This document shows positions 1 to 10,080 of a stretch of DNA of 64,000 nucleotides, one piece after another. This DNA comes from Allomuricauda sp. CAU 1633 (GTDB lineage Bacteria; Bacteroidota; Bacteroidia; Flavobacteriales; Flavobacteriaceae), in the NCBI RefSeq assembly GCF_017313225.1, contig NZ_JAFLNE010000002.1:124001-188000 (forward strand), read 5' to 3'. The notes beneath the pieces were generated by a model, which made no database searches, was not told the DNA's origin, and saw only the letters and a list, made by a program, of their open reading frames with translations. A program made the translations under genes and the position numbers. Positions within the stretch are counted from its first letter, which is position 1. The number at the start of each line of letters is the position of its first letter.

Positions 1-863
1 TTATATTGGTGACCGGATGTGTGTTTGCCATGTGGTTGGGTGAAAAAATTACTGATAAAGGAATCGGAAACGGTATATCATTATTGATTATGGTCGGTAT
101 CATTGCCACCATGCCGCAATCCTTTGTTCAGGAATTCGTTTCAAGGACCACTAACAATACCGGAGGTATTATGTTCATGTTGATTGAGGTCATTGTTTGG
201 TTCTTGGTCATTTTGGCCAGTGTACTTTTGGTAATGGCTGTACGTCAGATTCCAGTACAATATGCCAGAAGAACAGCTTCTGGTGGTTACGAAAAGAACA
301 TCATGGGAGCTCGCCAGTACATTCCGCTAAAATTGAATGCATCTGGAGTTATGCCCATCATTTTTGCCCAGGCAATCATGTTTGCCCCAAGCTTGTTGGG
401 TAGAACCTTTAACAATACAGCCGCAGGACAATGGATGGAAGTACAGTTTGCTGATATTTTTGGATTGGCCTACAACATCCTATTTGCTGTATTGATTATT
501 ATTTTCACCTATTTCTATACCGCGATCACCGTGCCTACTAACAAAATGGCCGATGATTTAAAGCGAAGTGGAGGGTTTATTCCTGGTATTCGTCCTGGAA
601 AGGAAACTGGTGATTATTTGGATAAAATCATGTCATTGATAACTTTACCTGGATCGGTATTCTTAGCTTTGTTGGCCGTTTTGCCGGCCGTTGTGGTAAA
701 GTTGATGGATGTACAGGCCGGATGGGCGTTATTTTATGGAGGAACATCTCTGTTGATTATGGTAGGTGTGGCTATTGATACAGTTCAGCAAGTAAATTCA
801 TATTTGTTGAACAGGCATTATGATGGCTTGATGAAGACTGGAAAAAACAGAAAAGTAGCATAA
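1..863 (+). CDS. secY: Preprotein translocase subunit SecY, C-terminal part (5' end outside window)
   Basis: Central channel subunit of the SecYEG translocon in the inner membrane, which exports unfolded proteins and inserts membrane proteins. The window starts inside the gene, and about 285 residues of an expected 440-450 remain. Visible are the segment GEKITDKGIGNGISLLIMVG, the VQYARR element, the cytosolic-loop residues KMADDLKRSGGFIPGIRPG typical of SecY, and several hydrophobic helices. It is followed after 3 bases by infA and belongs to the ribosomal-protein operon. The true start is not visible. The identification is certain. Confidence 0.97.
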   Translation, partial: ILVTGCVFAMWLGEKITDKGIGNGISLLIMVGIIATMPQSFVQEFVSRTTNNTGGIMFMLIEVIVWFLVILASVLLVMAVRQIPVQYARRTASGGYEKNIMGARQYIPLKLNASGVMPIIFAQAIMFAPSLLGRTFNNTAAGQWMEVQFADIFGLAYNILFAVLIIIFTYFYTAITVPTNKMADDLKRSGGFIPGIRPGKETGDYLDKIMSLITLPGSVFLALLAVLPAVVVKLMDVQAGWALFYGGTSLLIMVGVAIDTVQQVNSYLLNRHYDGLMKTGKNRKVA

Positions 864-866
864 TAC

Positions 867-1082
867 ATGGCAAAGCAACCAGCAATAGAACAAGATGGGA
901 CTATTATTGAAGCATTGTCTAATGCAATGTTCAGGGTAGAACTGGAGAATGGACACGTGGTAACAGCACATATATCCGGGAAAATGAGAATGCACTACAT
1001 TAAGTTGCTTCCCGGGGATAAAGTAAAGTTGGAAATGAGTCCATACGATTTAACAAAAGCAAGAATTACGTATAGATACTAG
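867..1082 (+). CDS. infA: Translation initiation factor IF-1
   Basis: A 71-residue S1/OB-fold protein that binds the 30S A site during initiation together with IF-2 and IF-3. The sequence is full length for the family (about 72 aa), and the core [20 protein letters not shown] and the C-terminal [10 protein letters not shown] are diagnostic. It starts 3 bases after the secY stop and is followed by rpmJ after 5 bases, so the genes are translationally close. The ATG is the only sensible start. Confidence 0.97.
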   Translation: MAKQPAIEQDGTIIEALSNAMFRVELENGHVVTAHISGKMRMHYIKLLPGDKVKLEMSPYDLTKARITYRY

Positions 1083-1087
1083 TTACA

Positions 1088-1204
1088 ATGAAAGTAAGAG
1101 CATCAATAAAGAAGAGAAGTGCCGACTGCAAGATTGTTCGCAGAAAAGGCAGATTGTACGTTATCAACAAAAAGAATCCTAGATTTAAACAAAGACAAGG
1201 GTAA
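1088..1204 (+). CDS. rpmJ: 50S ribosomal protein L36 (bL36), zinc-free type
   Basis: A 38-residue basic protein of the large subunit. It begins [20 protein letters not shown] and ends in the family-typical NPRFKQRQG. The classical zinc form has a Cys/Cys/Cys/His set; here only one cysteine (residue 14) is present, so this is the zinc-independent (C-minus) form. It sits between infA and rpsM with 5-base and 2-base gaps, the conserved operon position. Confidence 0.95.
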   Translation: MKVRASIKKRSADCKIVRRKGRLYVINKKNPRFKQRQG

Positions 1205-1206
1205 TT

Positions 1207-1581
1207 ATGGCAAGAATTGCAGGGGTAGACATACCTAAACAAAAGCGTGGTGTTATTTCGCTTACCTATATCTTCGGAATAGGCAAAAGTAGAGCGCAAG
1301 AAATTTTGGCTAAGGCCCAAGTAAGTGAAGATACCAAGGTTTCTGATTGGAACGATGATGAAATTGGACGTATCAGGGAAGCTGTTTCTGAGTATACCAT
1401 TGAAGGTGAGCTTCGTTCTGAGACCCAATTGAACATCAAACGTTTAATGGATATTGGTTGCTACCGAGGCATTCGCCACAGAGCCGGGTTGCCATTGAGA
1501 GGTCAGCGTACCAAGAACAACTCTAGGACCAGAAAAGGAAAAAGAAAAACAGTTGCCAACAAGAAAAAAGCAACGAAATAA
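1207..1581 (+). CDS. rpsM: 30S ribosomal protein S13 (uS13)
   Basis: A 124-residue protein of the 30S head that contacts the P-site tRNA and bridges to L5. The N-terminus [20 protein letters not shown], the central [19 protein letters not shown] signature and the basic tail [11 protein letters not shown] are all present, so it is complete. It starts 2 bases after rpmJ. The gap to rpsK is unusually long (101 bases) for this operon and contains the heptad-repeat hairpin described separately. Confidence 0.97.
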   Translation: MARIAGVDIPKQKRGVISLTYIFGIGKSRAQEILAKAQVSEDTKVSDWNDDEIGRIREAVSEYTIEGELRSETQLNIKRLMDIGCYRGIRHRAGLPLRGQRTKNNSRTRKGKRKTVANKKKATK

Positions 1582-1589
1582 TAAACACA

Positions 1590-1680
1590 TAGTCATTAGT
1601 CTTTAGACGTTAGAAGAATCTGTTTGAAATGTAAAAGTCTAGGATTCCAATAACTAAGAGCTAACACTAGAAACTAAGAA
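1590..1680. repeat. Degenerate heptad-repeat inverted element between rpsM and rpsK
   Basis: Four successive 7-mers begin with TAG (TAGTCAT, TAGTCTT, TAGACGT, TAGAAGA; 1590-1617). On the other side (about 1652-1680) the complement is seen as CTAAGAG, CTAACAC, CTAGAAA, CTAAGAA. The two arms face each other around GAATC (1616-1620) and GATTC (1643-1647), so the transcript can fold into an imperfect hairpin. The element occupies nearly all of the rpsM-rpsK gap. Degenerate heptad arrays of this kind are scattered in flavobacterial intergenic DNA; any function here is unknown. Confidence 0.6.
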
Positions 1681-1682
1681 AT

Positions 1683-2075
1683 ATGGCAAAGGCAAGTACC
1701 AAAACAACTAAAAAACGCAAGGTAATCGTTGAATCTACCGGCGAGGCACACGTTGTTGCATCTTTCAACAACATCATTATATCCCTTACCAACAAAAAAG
1801 GCGATGTAATCTCTTGGTCCTCCGCAGGAAAAATGGGATTCCGTGGTTCTAAAAAGAACACCCCCTATGCAGCTCAAGTAGCCGCTGAGGATTGCGCAAA
1901 AGTTGCTCACGAAGCAGGATTGAGAAAAGTAAAGGTTTACGTGAAAGGACCAGGTAACGGTAGAGAATCTGCCATCCGTTCCATTCACAATGCCGGGATT
2001 GAGGTTACTGAGATCATTGATGTTACCCCACTACCACACAACGGTTGTAGACCACCCAAAAGAAGAAGAGTTTAA
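1683..2075 (+). CDS. rpsK: 30S ribosomal protein S11 (uS11)
   Basis: A 130-residue protein of the 30S platform near the E-site and the Shine-Dalgarno region. The central motif [20 protein letters not shown] and the C-terminal [18 protein letters not shown] are the classical S11 signature. Its length is normal. It is followed by a 108-base structured gap before rpsD. Confidence 0.97.
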   Translation: MAKASTKTTKKRKVIVESTGEAHVVASFNNIIISLTNKKGDVISWSSAGKMGFRGSKKNTPYAAQVAAEDCAKVAHEAGLRKVKVYVKGPGNGRESAIRSIHNAGIEVTEIIDVTPLPHNGCRPPKRRRV

Positions 2076-2120
2076 TCAAGTATAGTTTTTAATGGCCCCA
2101 AAAGGGTCTTCACCACGAAG

Positions 2121-2166
2121 GTGCAGTTTAGATTATCGAAGGATAAGCCTTAATTCATAATCGCAC
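2121..2166 (+). promoter_or_regulatory. Candidate structured leader upstream of rpsD
   Basis: An outer helix GTGC (2121-2124) with GCAC (2163-2166) closes a bulge, an inner helix GATTAT (2131-2136) with ATAATC (2157-2162), and an apical helix AAGG (2139-2142) with CCTT (2148-2151). Two shorter hairpins precede it, GGCCC/GGGTC (2094-2108) and CACC/GGTG (2111-2123); the second overlaps the outer helix, so they would be alternative folds. The element ends 17 bases before the rpsD ATG. S4 is the classical autoregulator of the alpha operon, so a binding site here is plausible, but this is inferred from base pairing in a single sequence. Confidence 0.4.
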
Positions 2167-2183
2167 TTTCAAATTAATAGAAG

Positions 2184-2789
2184 ATGGCAAGATACACAGG
2201 ACCAAAAACAAAAATCGCTAGAAAGTTTGGAGAAGCGATTTTCGGGGATGACAAATCCTTTGAAAAGAAAAATTACCCTCCAGGACAGCACGGTAACAAC
2301 AGACGCCGTGGTAAAAAATCAGAATACGCAATCCAGTTGATGGAAAAGCAAAAAGCCAAATATACCTACGGTATTTTGGAGAAGCAATTCCGTAACCTTT
2401 TCGCCGAAGCCAAAAGAAAAGAAGGTGTTACCGGTGAAATTTTGCTTCAATTGTGTGAATCCCGTTTGGATAACGTGGTTTACCGAATGGGTATCTCCCC
2501 TTCAAGAAGAGGAGCACGCCAGTTGGTTTCGCACCGTCACATTACCGTGAATGGAAATGTCGTGAACATTCCATCGTACACCCTTAAAGCTGGAGACGTT
2601 GTTGGTGTTCGTGAAAAATCAAAGTCCGTACAATCCATTGAGGATTCTTTGTCTGCAAACAGCAGCGTATACGAATGGATCACTTGGAATTCCGAAAAGA
2701 AAGAAGGTACCTATGTATCTGTTCCTGAAAGAATTCAAATCCCTGAAAATATCAAGGAACAGTTGATCGTCGAATTGTACTCTAAATAA
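2184..2789 (+). CDS. rpsD: 30S ribosomal protein S4 (uS4)
   Basis: A 201-residue primary 16S rRNA-binding protein; in many bacteria it also represses its own operon. The N-terminus [20 protein letters not shown], the S4 RNA-binding domain (about residues 92-155, with [19 protein letters not shown] and [14 protein letters not shown]) and the C-terminal [12 protein letters not shown] are intact. It lacks the N-terminal zinc cysteines, consistent with the C-minus S4 type. rpoA follows after 20 bases. Confidence 0.97.
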   Translation: MARYTGPKTKIARKFGEAIFGDDKSFEKKNYPPGQHGNNRRRGKKSEYAIQLMEKQKAKYTYGILEKQFRNLFAEAKRKEGVTGEILLQLCESRLDNVVYRMGISPSRRGARQLVSHRHITVNGNVVNIPSYTLKAGDVVGVREKSKSVQSIEDSLSANSSVYEWITWNSEKKEGTYVSVPERIQIPENIKEQLIVELYSK

Positions 2790-2809
2790 AATTCAACATT
2801 AATCCAATT

Positions 2810-3802
2810 ATGGCATTACTTAATTTTCAGAAGCCCGATAAAGTTATAATGATAGATTCAACAGATTTCGAAGGGAAATTTGAATTCCGCCCTTTGGAAC
2901 CTGGCTATGGATTAACAGTTGGGAATGCGCTGAGAAGGGTATTACTTTCCTCCTTGGAAGGTTTTGCCATCACTTCTGTGCGCATAGATGGAGTTGAACA
3001 TGAGTTTTCTGTTATCCCAGGCGTTGTTGAAGACGTAACTGAGATCATTTTGAACCTAAAACAGGTTCGTTTTAAAAGACAGATTGATGATGTTGAGAGC
3101 GAGACCGTTTCCATTTCTGTTAGCGGAAAGGAACAGTTGACCGCTGGAGATTTCCAAAAATTTATTTCAGGGTACCAAGTGCTCAACCCAGATTTGGTGA
3201 TCTGTAACATGGATCCCAAAGTGAGCATCAACCTTGAGATTATTATAGAAAAAGGACGTGGTTATGTTCCTGCTGAGGAAAACAAAAAATCCAATGCACC
3301 TTTGGGAAGCATTGCGGTTGACTCTGTTTACACTCCAGTAAAGAACGTAAAATACAGCATTGAAAACTTCAGGGTAGAGCAAAAGACCGATTACGAAAAA
3401 TTGGTTTTTGAAATCCTTACCGATGGTTCCATTCATCCTAAGGACGCTTTGACCGAAGCAGCCAAAGTATTGATTCACCACTTTATGTTGTTCTCCGATG
3501 AGCGCATCACCCTTGAGGCCGATGAAATTGCTCAAACTGAGACCTACGATGAGGAATCCTTGCATATGCGTCAGTTGTTGAAGACCAAATTGGTAGACAT
3601 GGACTTGTCCGTAAGGGCATTGAATTGTCTTAAAGCTGCCGAAGTGGATACATTGGGAGATTTGGTTTCCTTCAATAAAAATGATTTGATGAAGTTCAGG
3701 AACTTCGGTAAAAAATCATTGACCGAGTTGGAAGAGTTGGTCATCAACAAAGGCCTACAATTTGGTATGGACCTTTCCAAATACAAATTAGATAAAGATT
3801 AA
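2810..3802 (+). CDS. rpoA: DNA-directed RNA polymerase subunit alpha
   Basis: A 330-residue subunit. The N-terminal domain (about 1-235) drives assembly of the polymerase and shows [20 protein letters not shown]. The C-terminal domain (about 255-320) shows [20 protein letters not shown] and [18 protein letters not shown] residues (here [16 protein letters not shown]), the helix-hairpin-helix that contacts UP elements and activators. Length is normal, and it lies in the conserved position between rpsD and rplQ. Confidence 0.97.
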   Translation: MALLNFQKPDKVIMIDSTDFEGKFEFRPLEPGYGLTVGNALRRVLLSSLEGFAITSVRIDGVEHEFSVIPGVVEDVTEIILNLKQVRFKRQIDDVESETVSISVSGKEQLTAGDFQKFISGYQVLNPDLVICNMDPKVSINLEIIIEKGRGYVPAEENKKSNAPLGSIAVDSVYTPVKNVKYSIENFRVEQKTDYEKLVFEILTDGSIHPKDALTEAAKVLIHHFMLFSDERITLEADEIAQTETYDEESLHMRQLLKTKLVDMDLSVRALNCLKAAEVDTLGDLVSFNKNDLMKFRNFGKKSLTELEELVINKGLQFGMDLSKYKLDKD

Positions 3803-3812
3803 TAATCATATT

Positions 3813-3845
3813 TTGCTCCCCAAGTAAAACTGGGTCTGGTAGCAA
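3813..3845 (+). other. Imperfect stem-loop in the rpoA-rplQ gap
   Basis: TTGCT (3813-3817) can pair with AGCAA (3841-3845), and CCCA (3819-3822) with TGGG (3831-3834). The structure lies 17 bases before the rplQ ATG. It has no T-tract and so is not a terminator; it could influence rplQ translation or RNA stability, or be chance. Confidence 0.3.
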
Positions 3846-3862
3846 GATGATAAACTAGAAAG

Positions 3863-4363
3863 ATGAGACACGGAAAGAAATTCAATCACTTAGGAAGAAC
3901 ATCCGCCCACAGAAAGGCGATGTTGGCCAACATGGCTTGCTCCCTTATTGAGCATAAGCGAATCAATACCACTGTGGCCAAGGCGAAAGCTTTGAAACAG
4001 TTTGTTGAGCCTTTGATCACTAAAGCCAAGATTGAAAACAACCAAACTACCGAAAAAGGTACGCACAACAGAAGGGTTGTTTTCAGTAACTTAAGAAGCA
4101 AGGAAGCCATCACTGAACTTTTTAGCACTGTTGCTGAAAAAGTAGCGGACAGACCAGGAGGTTATACCCGAATCATTAAGTTGGGTAACCGATTGGGAGA
4201 TAACGCTGACATGGCCATGATAGAACTAGTGGATTTCAATGAGGTATACAACGCTGGTAAACCTGCCAAGAAATCAACCAGAAGAAGTAGAAGAGGAGGA
4301 AGCAAGAAAACGGAGCCTGTGGCACCGGTCGCTGAAACCAAAACTGACGATTCTGAAGAATAA
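3863..4363 (+). CDS. rplQ: 50S ribosomal protein L17 (bL17) with long acidic/basic tail
   Basis: The L17 core (residues 1 to about 120) begins [20 protein letters not shown] and ends near [11 protein letters not shown]; it sits at the peptide exit region of the 50S subunit. The protein is 166 aa, against about 115-130 in most bacteria. The extra 40 residues are a low-complexity tail that is first basic ([14 protein letters not shown]), then acidic (TKTDDSEE). Such tails are usual in Bacteroidota. It is the last gene of the operon and a strong terminator follows. Confidence 0.96.
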   Translation: MRHGKKFNHLGRTSAHRKAMLANMACSLIEHKRINTTVAKAKALKQFVEPLITKAKIENNQTTEKGTHNRRVVFSNLRSKEAITELFSTVAEKVADRPGGYTRIIKLGNRLGDNADMAMIELVDFNEVYNAGKPAKKSTRRSRRGGSKKTEPVAPVAETKTDDSEE

Positions 4364-4393
4364 GAACAATGTTATTAACTATTGTATTAGTGG

Positions 4394-4425
4394 AAAAAGG
4401 ATAAGTGAGAACTTATCCTTTTTTT
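4394..4425 (+). terminator. Rho-independent terminator of the ribosomal/alpha operon
   Basis: A perfect 13-bp stem, with AAAAAGGATAAGT (4394-4406) facing its complement (4411-4423) across a GAGA tetraloop, followed by more T residues. It lies 31 bases after the rplQ stop. Confidence 0.92.
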
Positions 4426-4460
4426 ATGTTTTTTTGTAAACTGAAAAATTGGAACACTTC

Positions 4461-5573
4461 ATGAAGTATCACGAAAAGAAAAAAGCACTGTTATTGTTGG
4501 CGGACGGGACCATTTTCTACGGGAAAGCTGTAGGAGGAAAGGAAGGTACAGCCGTTGGAGAAGTATGTTTTAATACCGGTATGACTGGGTATCAGGAAAT
4601 CTTTACTGACCCATCCTATTTCGGACAATTGATGGTAACCACCAATGCCCATATTGGGAACTATGGAGCCCACTTGGACGAAATTGAATCCGATTCCGTA
4701 AAAATAGCTGGGCTTATCTGTAAAAATTTTAGCTACGAATATTCCAGACCCGATGCCAGCATGAGCTTGTTGGAGTTTTTGAACAACAATAATCTGTTTG
4801 CCATCTCTGATGTGGATACCCGCGCTTTGGTAAGTTACATTCGTGATAATGGGGCCATGAACGCCTTGATTTCCACAAGGGTCGATGAGATTGATGCACT
4901 GAAGGAAGAATTAAAGCAAGTTCCCAGTATGGAAGGATTGGAACTTTCATCTAAAGTATCCACCAAGGAGCCTTACTACTACGGCGATGAAAATTCTACT
5001 TACAAGATTTCCGCTTTGGATATTGGGATTAAAAAGAACATTTTAAGAAACTTGGCCAAAAGAGGTGCCTATATCAAGGTATTTCCATACAATACCTCGT
5101 TTGAGGAAATGGAAAAATGGAATCCGGATGGGTACTTTATTTCCAACGGACCTGGAGACCCAGAACCATTGACGGATGCCATCACTGCGGCCAAGAAAAT
5201 GATTACTTCAGATAAACCCTTGTTCGGAATCTGTTTGGGACACCAAGTATTGGCCTTGGCCAATGGCGTATCCACCTATAAGATGCACAATGGACACCGA
5301 GGTATCAATCACCCTATTTTAAACTTGGTGACAGGAAAAGGAGAGATTACCTCCCAAAACCATGGGTTTGCCATCAACAGGGAAGAGACTGAGGCTCATC
5401 CAGAATTGGAGATTACACATACCCACTTGAATGACCATACTGTGGCAGGAATCAAAATGAAGGACAAGGATGTGTTTTCAGTGCAATATCACCCAGAAGC
5501 GAGTCCTGGACCCCACGATGCCGACTATCTGTTCGACCAATTTTTTGATGCAATTAAAACAGGAAAGAACTAA
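4461..5573 (+). CDS. carA: Carbamoyl-phosphate synthase small subunit (glutaminase)
   Basis: Releases ammonia from glutamine and channels it to CarB for carbamoyl phosphate, the precursor of pyrimidines and arginine. The N-terminal CPSase domain (about 1-140) contains GEVCFNTGMTGYQEI; the class I amidotransferase domain contains the nucleophile motif GICLGHQ and the His/Glu pair in QYHPEASPGPHD. The frame is open to a TTG at 4449, but the ATG at 4461 gives the family-typical start MKYHEKKKALLLLADG and 370 aa. carB is not adjacent. The gene follows the rplQ terminator, the usual flavobacterial order. Confidence 0.95.
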   Translation: MKYHEKKKALLLLADGTIFYGKAVGGKEGTAVGEVCFNTGMTGYQEIFTDPSYFGQLMVTTNAHIGNYGAHLDEIESDSVKIAGLICKNFSYEYSRPDASMSLLEFLNNNNLFAISDVDTRALVSYIRDNGAMNALISTRVDEIDALKEELKQVPSMEGLELSSKVSTKEPYYYGDENSTYKISALDIGIKKNILRNLAKRGAYIKVFPYNTSFEEMEKWNPDGYFISNGPGDPEPLTDAITAAKKMITSDKPLFGICLGHQVLALANGVSTYKMHNGHRGINHPILNLVTGKGEITSQNHGFAINREETEAHPELEITHTHLNDHTVAGIKMKDKDVFSVQYHPEASPGPHDADYLFDQFFDAIKTGKN

Positions 5574-5603
5574 AACGTTATAGTTTTATTTTTAGGTTAT
5601 CAA

Positions 5604-5618
5604 GCCCATAATATGGGC
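5604..5618. other. Short palindrome between carA and eno
   Basis: GCCCATA, one central A, then TATGGGC form a nearly perfect 15-base dyad 30 bases after the carA stop. No T-run follows. It may be a weak terminator remnant or a protein-binding dyad upstream of eno. Confidence 0.3.
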
Positions 5619-5650
5619 AGTTTCATACTGTTAAAAGGGTCTCCTTTTCG

Positions 5651-5658
5651 TATCTTAG
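5651..5658 (+). promoter_or_regulatory. Possible -7 box upstream of eno
   Basis: TATCTTAG resembles the Bacteroidota -7 element TAnnTTTG and lies 34 bases upstream of the eno ATG. No convincing -33 TTG was found at the usual distance, so this is tentative. Confidence 0.35.
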
Positions 5659-5680
5659 TCGAATTAAATTACAATCATAA

Positions 5681-6985
<1,305 letters not shown>

Positions 6986-7008
6986 GGATAAAGATTATTT
7001 AGCATAAT

Positions 7009-7042
7009 AAAAGCCTTTCTCAAATGGGAAAGGCTTTTTTTT
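7009..7042 (+). terminator. Rho-independent terminator after eno
   Basis: AAAAGCCTTTC (7009-7019) and GAAAGGCTTTT (7028-7038) form an 11-bp stem with an 8-base loop, followed by a run of T. It lies 24 bases downstream of the eno stop. Confidence 0.92.
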
Positions 7043-7106
7043 GTTTCAATACTAAACTTTAGCTAAATTATAGCATCGAATCAGTAGTGCTAACTCACTT
7101 AACTAT

Positions 7107-8645
7107 ATGAATAATTTTCTTTTTGTTGCAGCGGAAAATGATGCCTTGGCCAACTGTAAAGCAGGTGGAATGGGCGATGTGGTACGAGATGTGCCCAGGC
7201 AAATTTCAGAACGTGGAGATAAAGTGCATGTCATTGTACCTTCATACTCCAGACTTCACAAAGATGGATTGTTCAAGACCAACCTGAATTTCTATTTGCG
7301 GGGATTGCGATATTCGGCAGAATTATATGAGGTAAAACCCAAGAAAGAATTTCCCAATATTGTGCATTATGTACTCCATCATCCAGAGATTGAGGCAGGG
7401 GACATTGCCCATATCTATCATAATGACCCTGAAGAGCCTTTCTATACGGATGCTATCAAATATTTCATTTTTTGTACTGCGGTGGCGGAAGCTGTAAAGC
7501 AAGGTGCGTTCGGGGAGTTGGATGTAATTCATTTGCACGATTGGCATTCCAGTTTGCTGTTATTTTTGAGGGAATACCATCCAGACTATGCAAATCTTCA
7601 AGACATACGGTTTGTATACAGTATCCATAATTTGGCCATTCAGGGGATACGACCTTTTGACGGAAACTATTCTTCCGTGAAAAACTGGTTCCCCAATGTA
7701 CCCTTGGATTATCAAAAGTTGATGGATTACCGCTATCAGGATTGCATCAATCTTATGGCGGTGGGAATCCGTTTTGCGGATGCCGTTCACACGGTATCCC
7801 CTTCCTATAAAGAAGATGTATTGTTGCCCAGTTCGCCACCAGAGTTCATTGGAGGTGAAGGTTTGGAAAAAGATCTTCAAAAAGCCGATGAGGAGGGACG
7901 GTTGTTCGGTATTTTAAACGGTTGCAACTACAAGAACATTAACTCCGAAGCAAAGGGACATATTTATCGAAATACGGTAAAAGCACTTTTTGGATGGCTA
8001 CAACAGGAAGATAAAAAGTACAAAGCCGATTTCTTGGCCCATACCGGCGAAAAAATCATGGAATATGTCGGCAACCGACCCAAGTTCATTGCGTCTAGTG
8101 TAGCTCGACTTACCGAACAAAAATTCTATTTCTTCATGCGTTCCCCGGAAGCGTTTGTTGAAATCCTGAAGCGATTGGAAAAGGTGGATGGCATTTTTAT
8201 GTTGCTGGGGACAGGTGCGCCAGAGTATGAGGAACTCTTCCGAAAACTCAGTTACCAGCACAAAAATTTTATTTTCACCAATGGACAATCAGAAAAACTC
8301 ATCGACTCAATTTATTTGGAATCTGACCTATACTTTATGCCCAGTCTTTTTGAGCCCTGTGGCATAAGTCAAATGTTGGCCATGCGCAATGGGAATCCCT
8401 GTTTGGTCCACCATACAGGGGGATTAAAAGATACGGTGGAACATATGAAAACTGGCTTTAGTTTTGATGGTGACAGCTACGATGAAAAAATAAAAAACAT
8501 GCTGGAAGTGTTGGATGTAGCCTTGGATGTTTTTCAAAATGACAAGCCAACTTGGAAAAAAATACAAGCGACCGCCAAAAGAAAGCGTTTTACCTGGAAA
8601 AAGTCCGTGGACGACTACTACAAGCTATTGTATAATATGGCCTGA
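7107..8645 (+). CDS. glgA: Glycogen/starch synthase, GT5 family
   Basis: Transfers glucose from a nucleotide sugar (usually ADP-glucose) to the growing alpha-1,4-glucan. The N-terminal GT5 catalytic domain starts with the donor-binding motif KAGGMGDVV (Lys18; the usual form is KTGGLADV) and contains VIHLHDWHSSL. The C-terminal GT-B half has the retaining E-X7-E region FEPCGISQMLAMRNG and the HHTGGLKDTV motif. 512 aa is in the family range. No glgB or glgC is adjacent, so the substrate and pathway partners are inferred. It stands alone between eno and citrate synthase. Confidence 0.88.
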   Translation: MNNFLFVAAENDALANCKAGGMGDVVRDVPRQISERGDKVHVIVPSYSRLHKDGLFKTNLNFYLRGLRYSAELYEVKPKKEFPNIVHYVLHHPEIEAGDIAHIYHNDPEEPFYTDAIKYFIFCTAVAEAVKQGAFGELDVIHLHDWHSSLLLFLREYHPDYANLQDIRFVYSIHNLAIQGIRPFDGNYSSVKNWFPNVPLDYQKLMDYRYQDCINLMAVGIRFADAVHTVSPSYKEDVLLPSSPPEFIGGEGLEKDLQKADEEGRLFGILNGCNYKNINSEAKGHIYRNTVKALFGWLQQEDKKYKADFLAHTGEKIMEYVGNRPKFIASSVARLTEQKFYFFMRSPEAFVEILKRLEKVDGIFMLLGTGAPEYEELFRKLSYQHKNFIFTNGQSEKLIDSIYLESDLYFMPSLFEPCGISQMLAMRNGNPCLVHHTGGLKDTVEHMKTGFSFDGDSYDEKIKNMLEVLDVALDVFQNDKPTWKKIQATAKRKRFTWKKSVDDYYKLLYNMA

Positions 8646-8743
8646 TGACTTTTTTCTCCACCATTGATATTTTATTGTTAATAACCGCACAAATAGGAGC
8701 TGGAAATTGTTAATGGCTGCGCTTTTTCGTAATTTCCGCATTC

Positions 8744-8751
8744 TATTTTTA
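8744..8751 (+). promoter_or_regulatory. Possible -7 box upstream of citrate synthase
   Basis: TATTTTTA matches TAnnTTTG except for its last base and lies 20 bases upstream of the gltA ATG. A nearby dyad, GGAAATT (8702-8708) with AATTTCC (8731-8737), flanks the upstream part of the promoter region and could be an operator. Confidence 0.35.
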
Positions 8752-8771
8752 CTAATCTATTAAAACATAAA

Positions 8772-10055
8772 ATGTCGGATAAAGCTATACTCGAATATGG
8801 TGGAAAACAGTATGAATTCCCCGTAATCCAAGGTACTGAAGATGAATTGGCAATTGATATAAAAACATTAAGGGCCGCAACTGGAATGGTGACGATAGAT
8901 CCCGGGTACAAAAACACGGGTTCTTGTGAAAGTGCTATTACGTTTCTGGATGGGGAAAAAGGAATTCTGAGGTATAGAGGATACTCCATTGAAGATTTAG
9001 CGGAAAAAGCCGATTTTTTAGAAGTGGCCTATCTCCTGATTTTTGGGGAATTGCCCAATAAAGAACAATTGGAAAAGTTCCATAATGATATTAAGGAGGA
9101 ATCCCATGTAGATGAGGAAATGAAAAAGATTTTGGACGCTTTTCCAAAAGCGGCCCACCCTATGGGAGTACTTTCCTCATTAACGAGTGCTTTGGTGGCT
9201 TTTAATCCTATTTCCGTTGATGTTTCTTCTGAAAAAGCCATGTACGCCTCCATCGTGCGCATTTTGGCCAAATTCCCGGTGTTGGTGGCATGGACCCAAA
9301 GAAAGAAAAAGGGACTTCCGCTGGATTATGGTGATGATAGCTTGGGCTATGTTGAGAACATTCACAAGATGATGTTCAAAAAGCCCAACCAAGAGTACAA
9401 AAAAGACCCTATTGCCATTGAGGCCCTGGATAAATTATTGATTCTGCACGCGGACCATGAGCAGAACTGTTCCACATCAACAGTGCGTATTGTAGGATCT
9501 TCACATGCAGGGCTGTTCGCTTCTTTGTCAGCGGGAATCTCTGCACTTTGGGGGCCGCTACACGGCGGTGCTAACCAAGCGGTATTGGAAATGCTGGAGG
9601 CCATTGAAGCAGATGGTGGCGATACCAAGAAATATATGGCCAAAGCCAAGGATAAGGACGACCCATTTAGATTAATGGGCTTTGGGCACCGTGTCTACAA
9701 AAATTTTGATCCTAGGGCCAAAATCATTAAAAAGTCGGCCGATGATGTGTTGGGCAACCTTGGAATTGATGACCCCATTTTGGACATTGCCAAAGGGTTG
9801 GAAAAAGAAGCTTTGGAGGACAAATACTTTGTAGATAGAAAATTGTATCCCAATGTGGATTTCTATTCTGGAATCATCTATAGGGCGTTGGGAATCCCAA
9901 CAGAAATGTTTACCGTAATGTTCGCTTTGGGAAGACTGCCTGGATGGATTGCCCAATGGCGGGAAATGCGATTGCGAAAAGAACCCATAGGAAGACCCCG
10001 ACAAGTGTATATCGGGGAAAACCTAAGGTCCTTCGTTCCATTGGAAAAAAGATAA
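8772..10055 (+). CDS. gltA: Citrate synthase
   Basis: Condenses oxaloacetate and acetyl-CoA, the entry step of the TCA cycle. 427 aa of the long (type II-like) bacterial form with an N-terminal beta extension (ILEYGGKQYEFPV). Catalytic and binding motifs are visible: LHADHEQNCSTSTVR, the active-site His region MGFGHRVYKNFDPRA, and LGRLPGWIAQWREM near the end. The start at the ATG is clear. It is monocistronic, closed by a hairpin terminator. Confidence 0.96.
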   Translation: MSDKAILEYGGKQYEFPVIQGTEDELAIDIKTLRAATGMVTIDPGYKNTGSCESAITFLDGEKGILRYRGYSIEDLAEKADFLEVAYLLIFGELPNKEQLEKFHNDIKEESHVDEEMKKILDAFPKAAHPMGVLSSLTSALVAFNPISVDVSSEKAMYASIVRILAKFPVLVAWTQRKKKGLPLDYGDDSLGYVENIHKMMFKKPNQEYKKDPIAIEALDKLLILHADHEQNCSTSTVRIVGSSHAGLFASLSAGISALWGPLHGGANQAVLEMLEAIEADGGDTKKYMAKAKDKDDPFRLMGFGHRVYKNFDPRAKIIKKSADDVLGNLGIDDPILDIAKGLEKEALEDKYFVDRKLYPNVDFYSGIIYRALGIPTEMFTVMFALGRLPGWIAQWREMRLRKEPIGRPRQVYIGENLRSFVPLEKR

Positions 10056-10080
10056 GATTTGGGGGGACAGTCAAAAAACT

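Noticed and set aside
2810..4363. Split of the alpha operon by a promoter before rplQ
   Set aside because: No TAnnTTTG box lies in the 60-base gap; only a weak stem-loop is seen.
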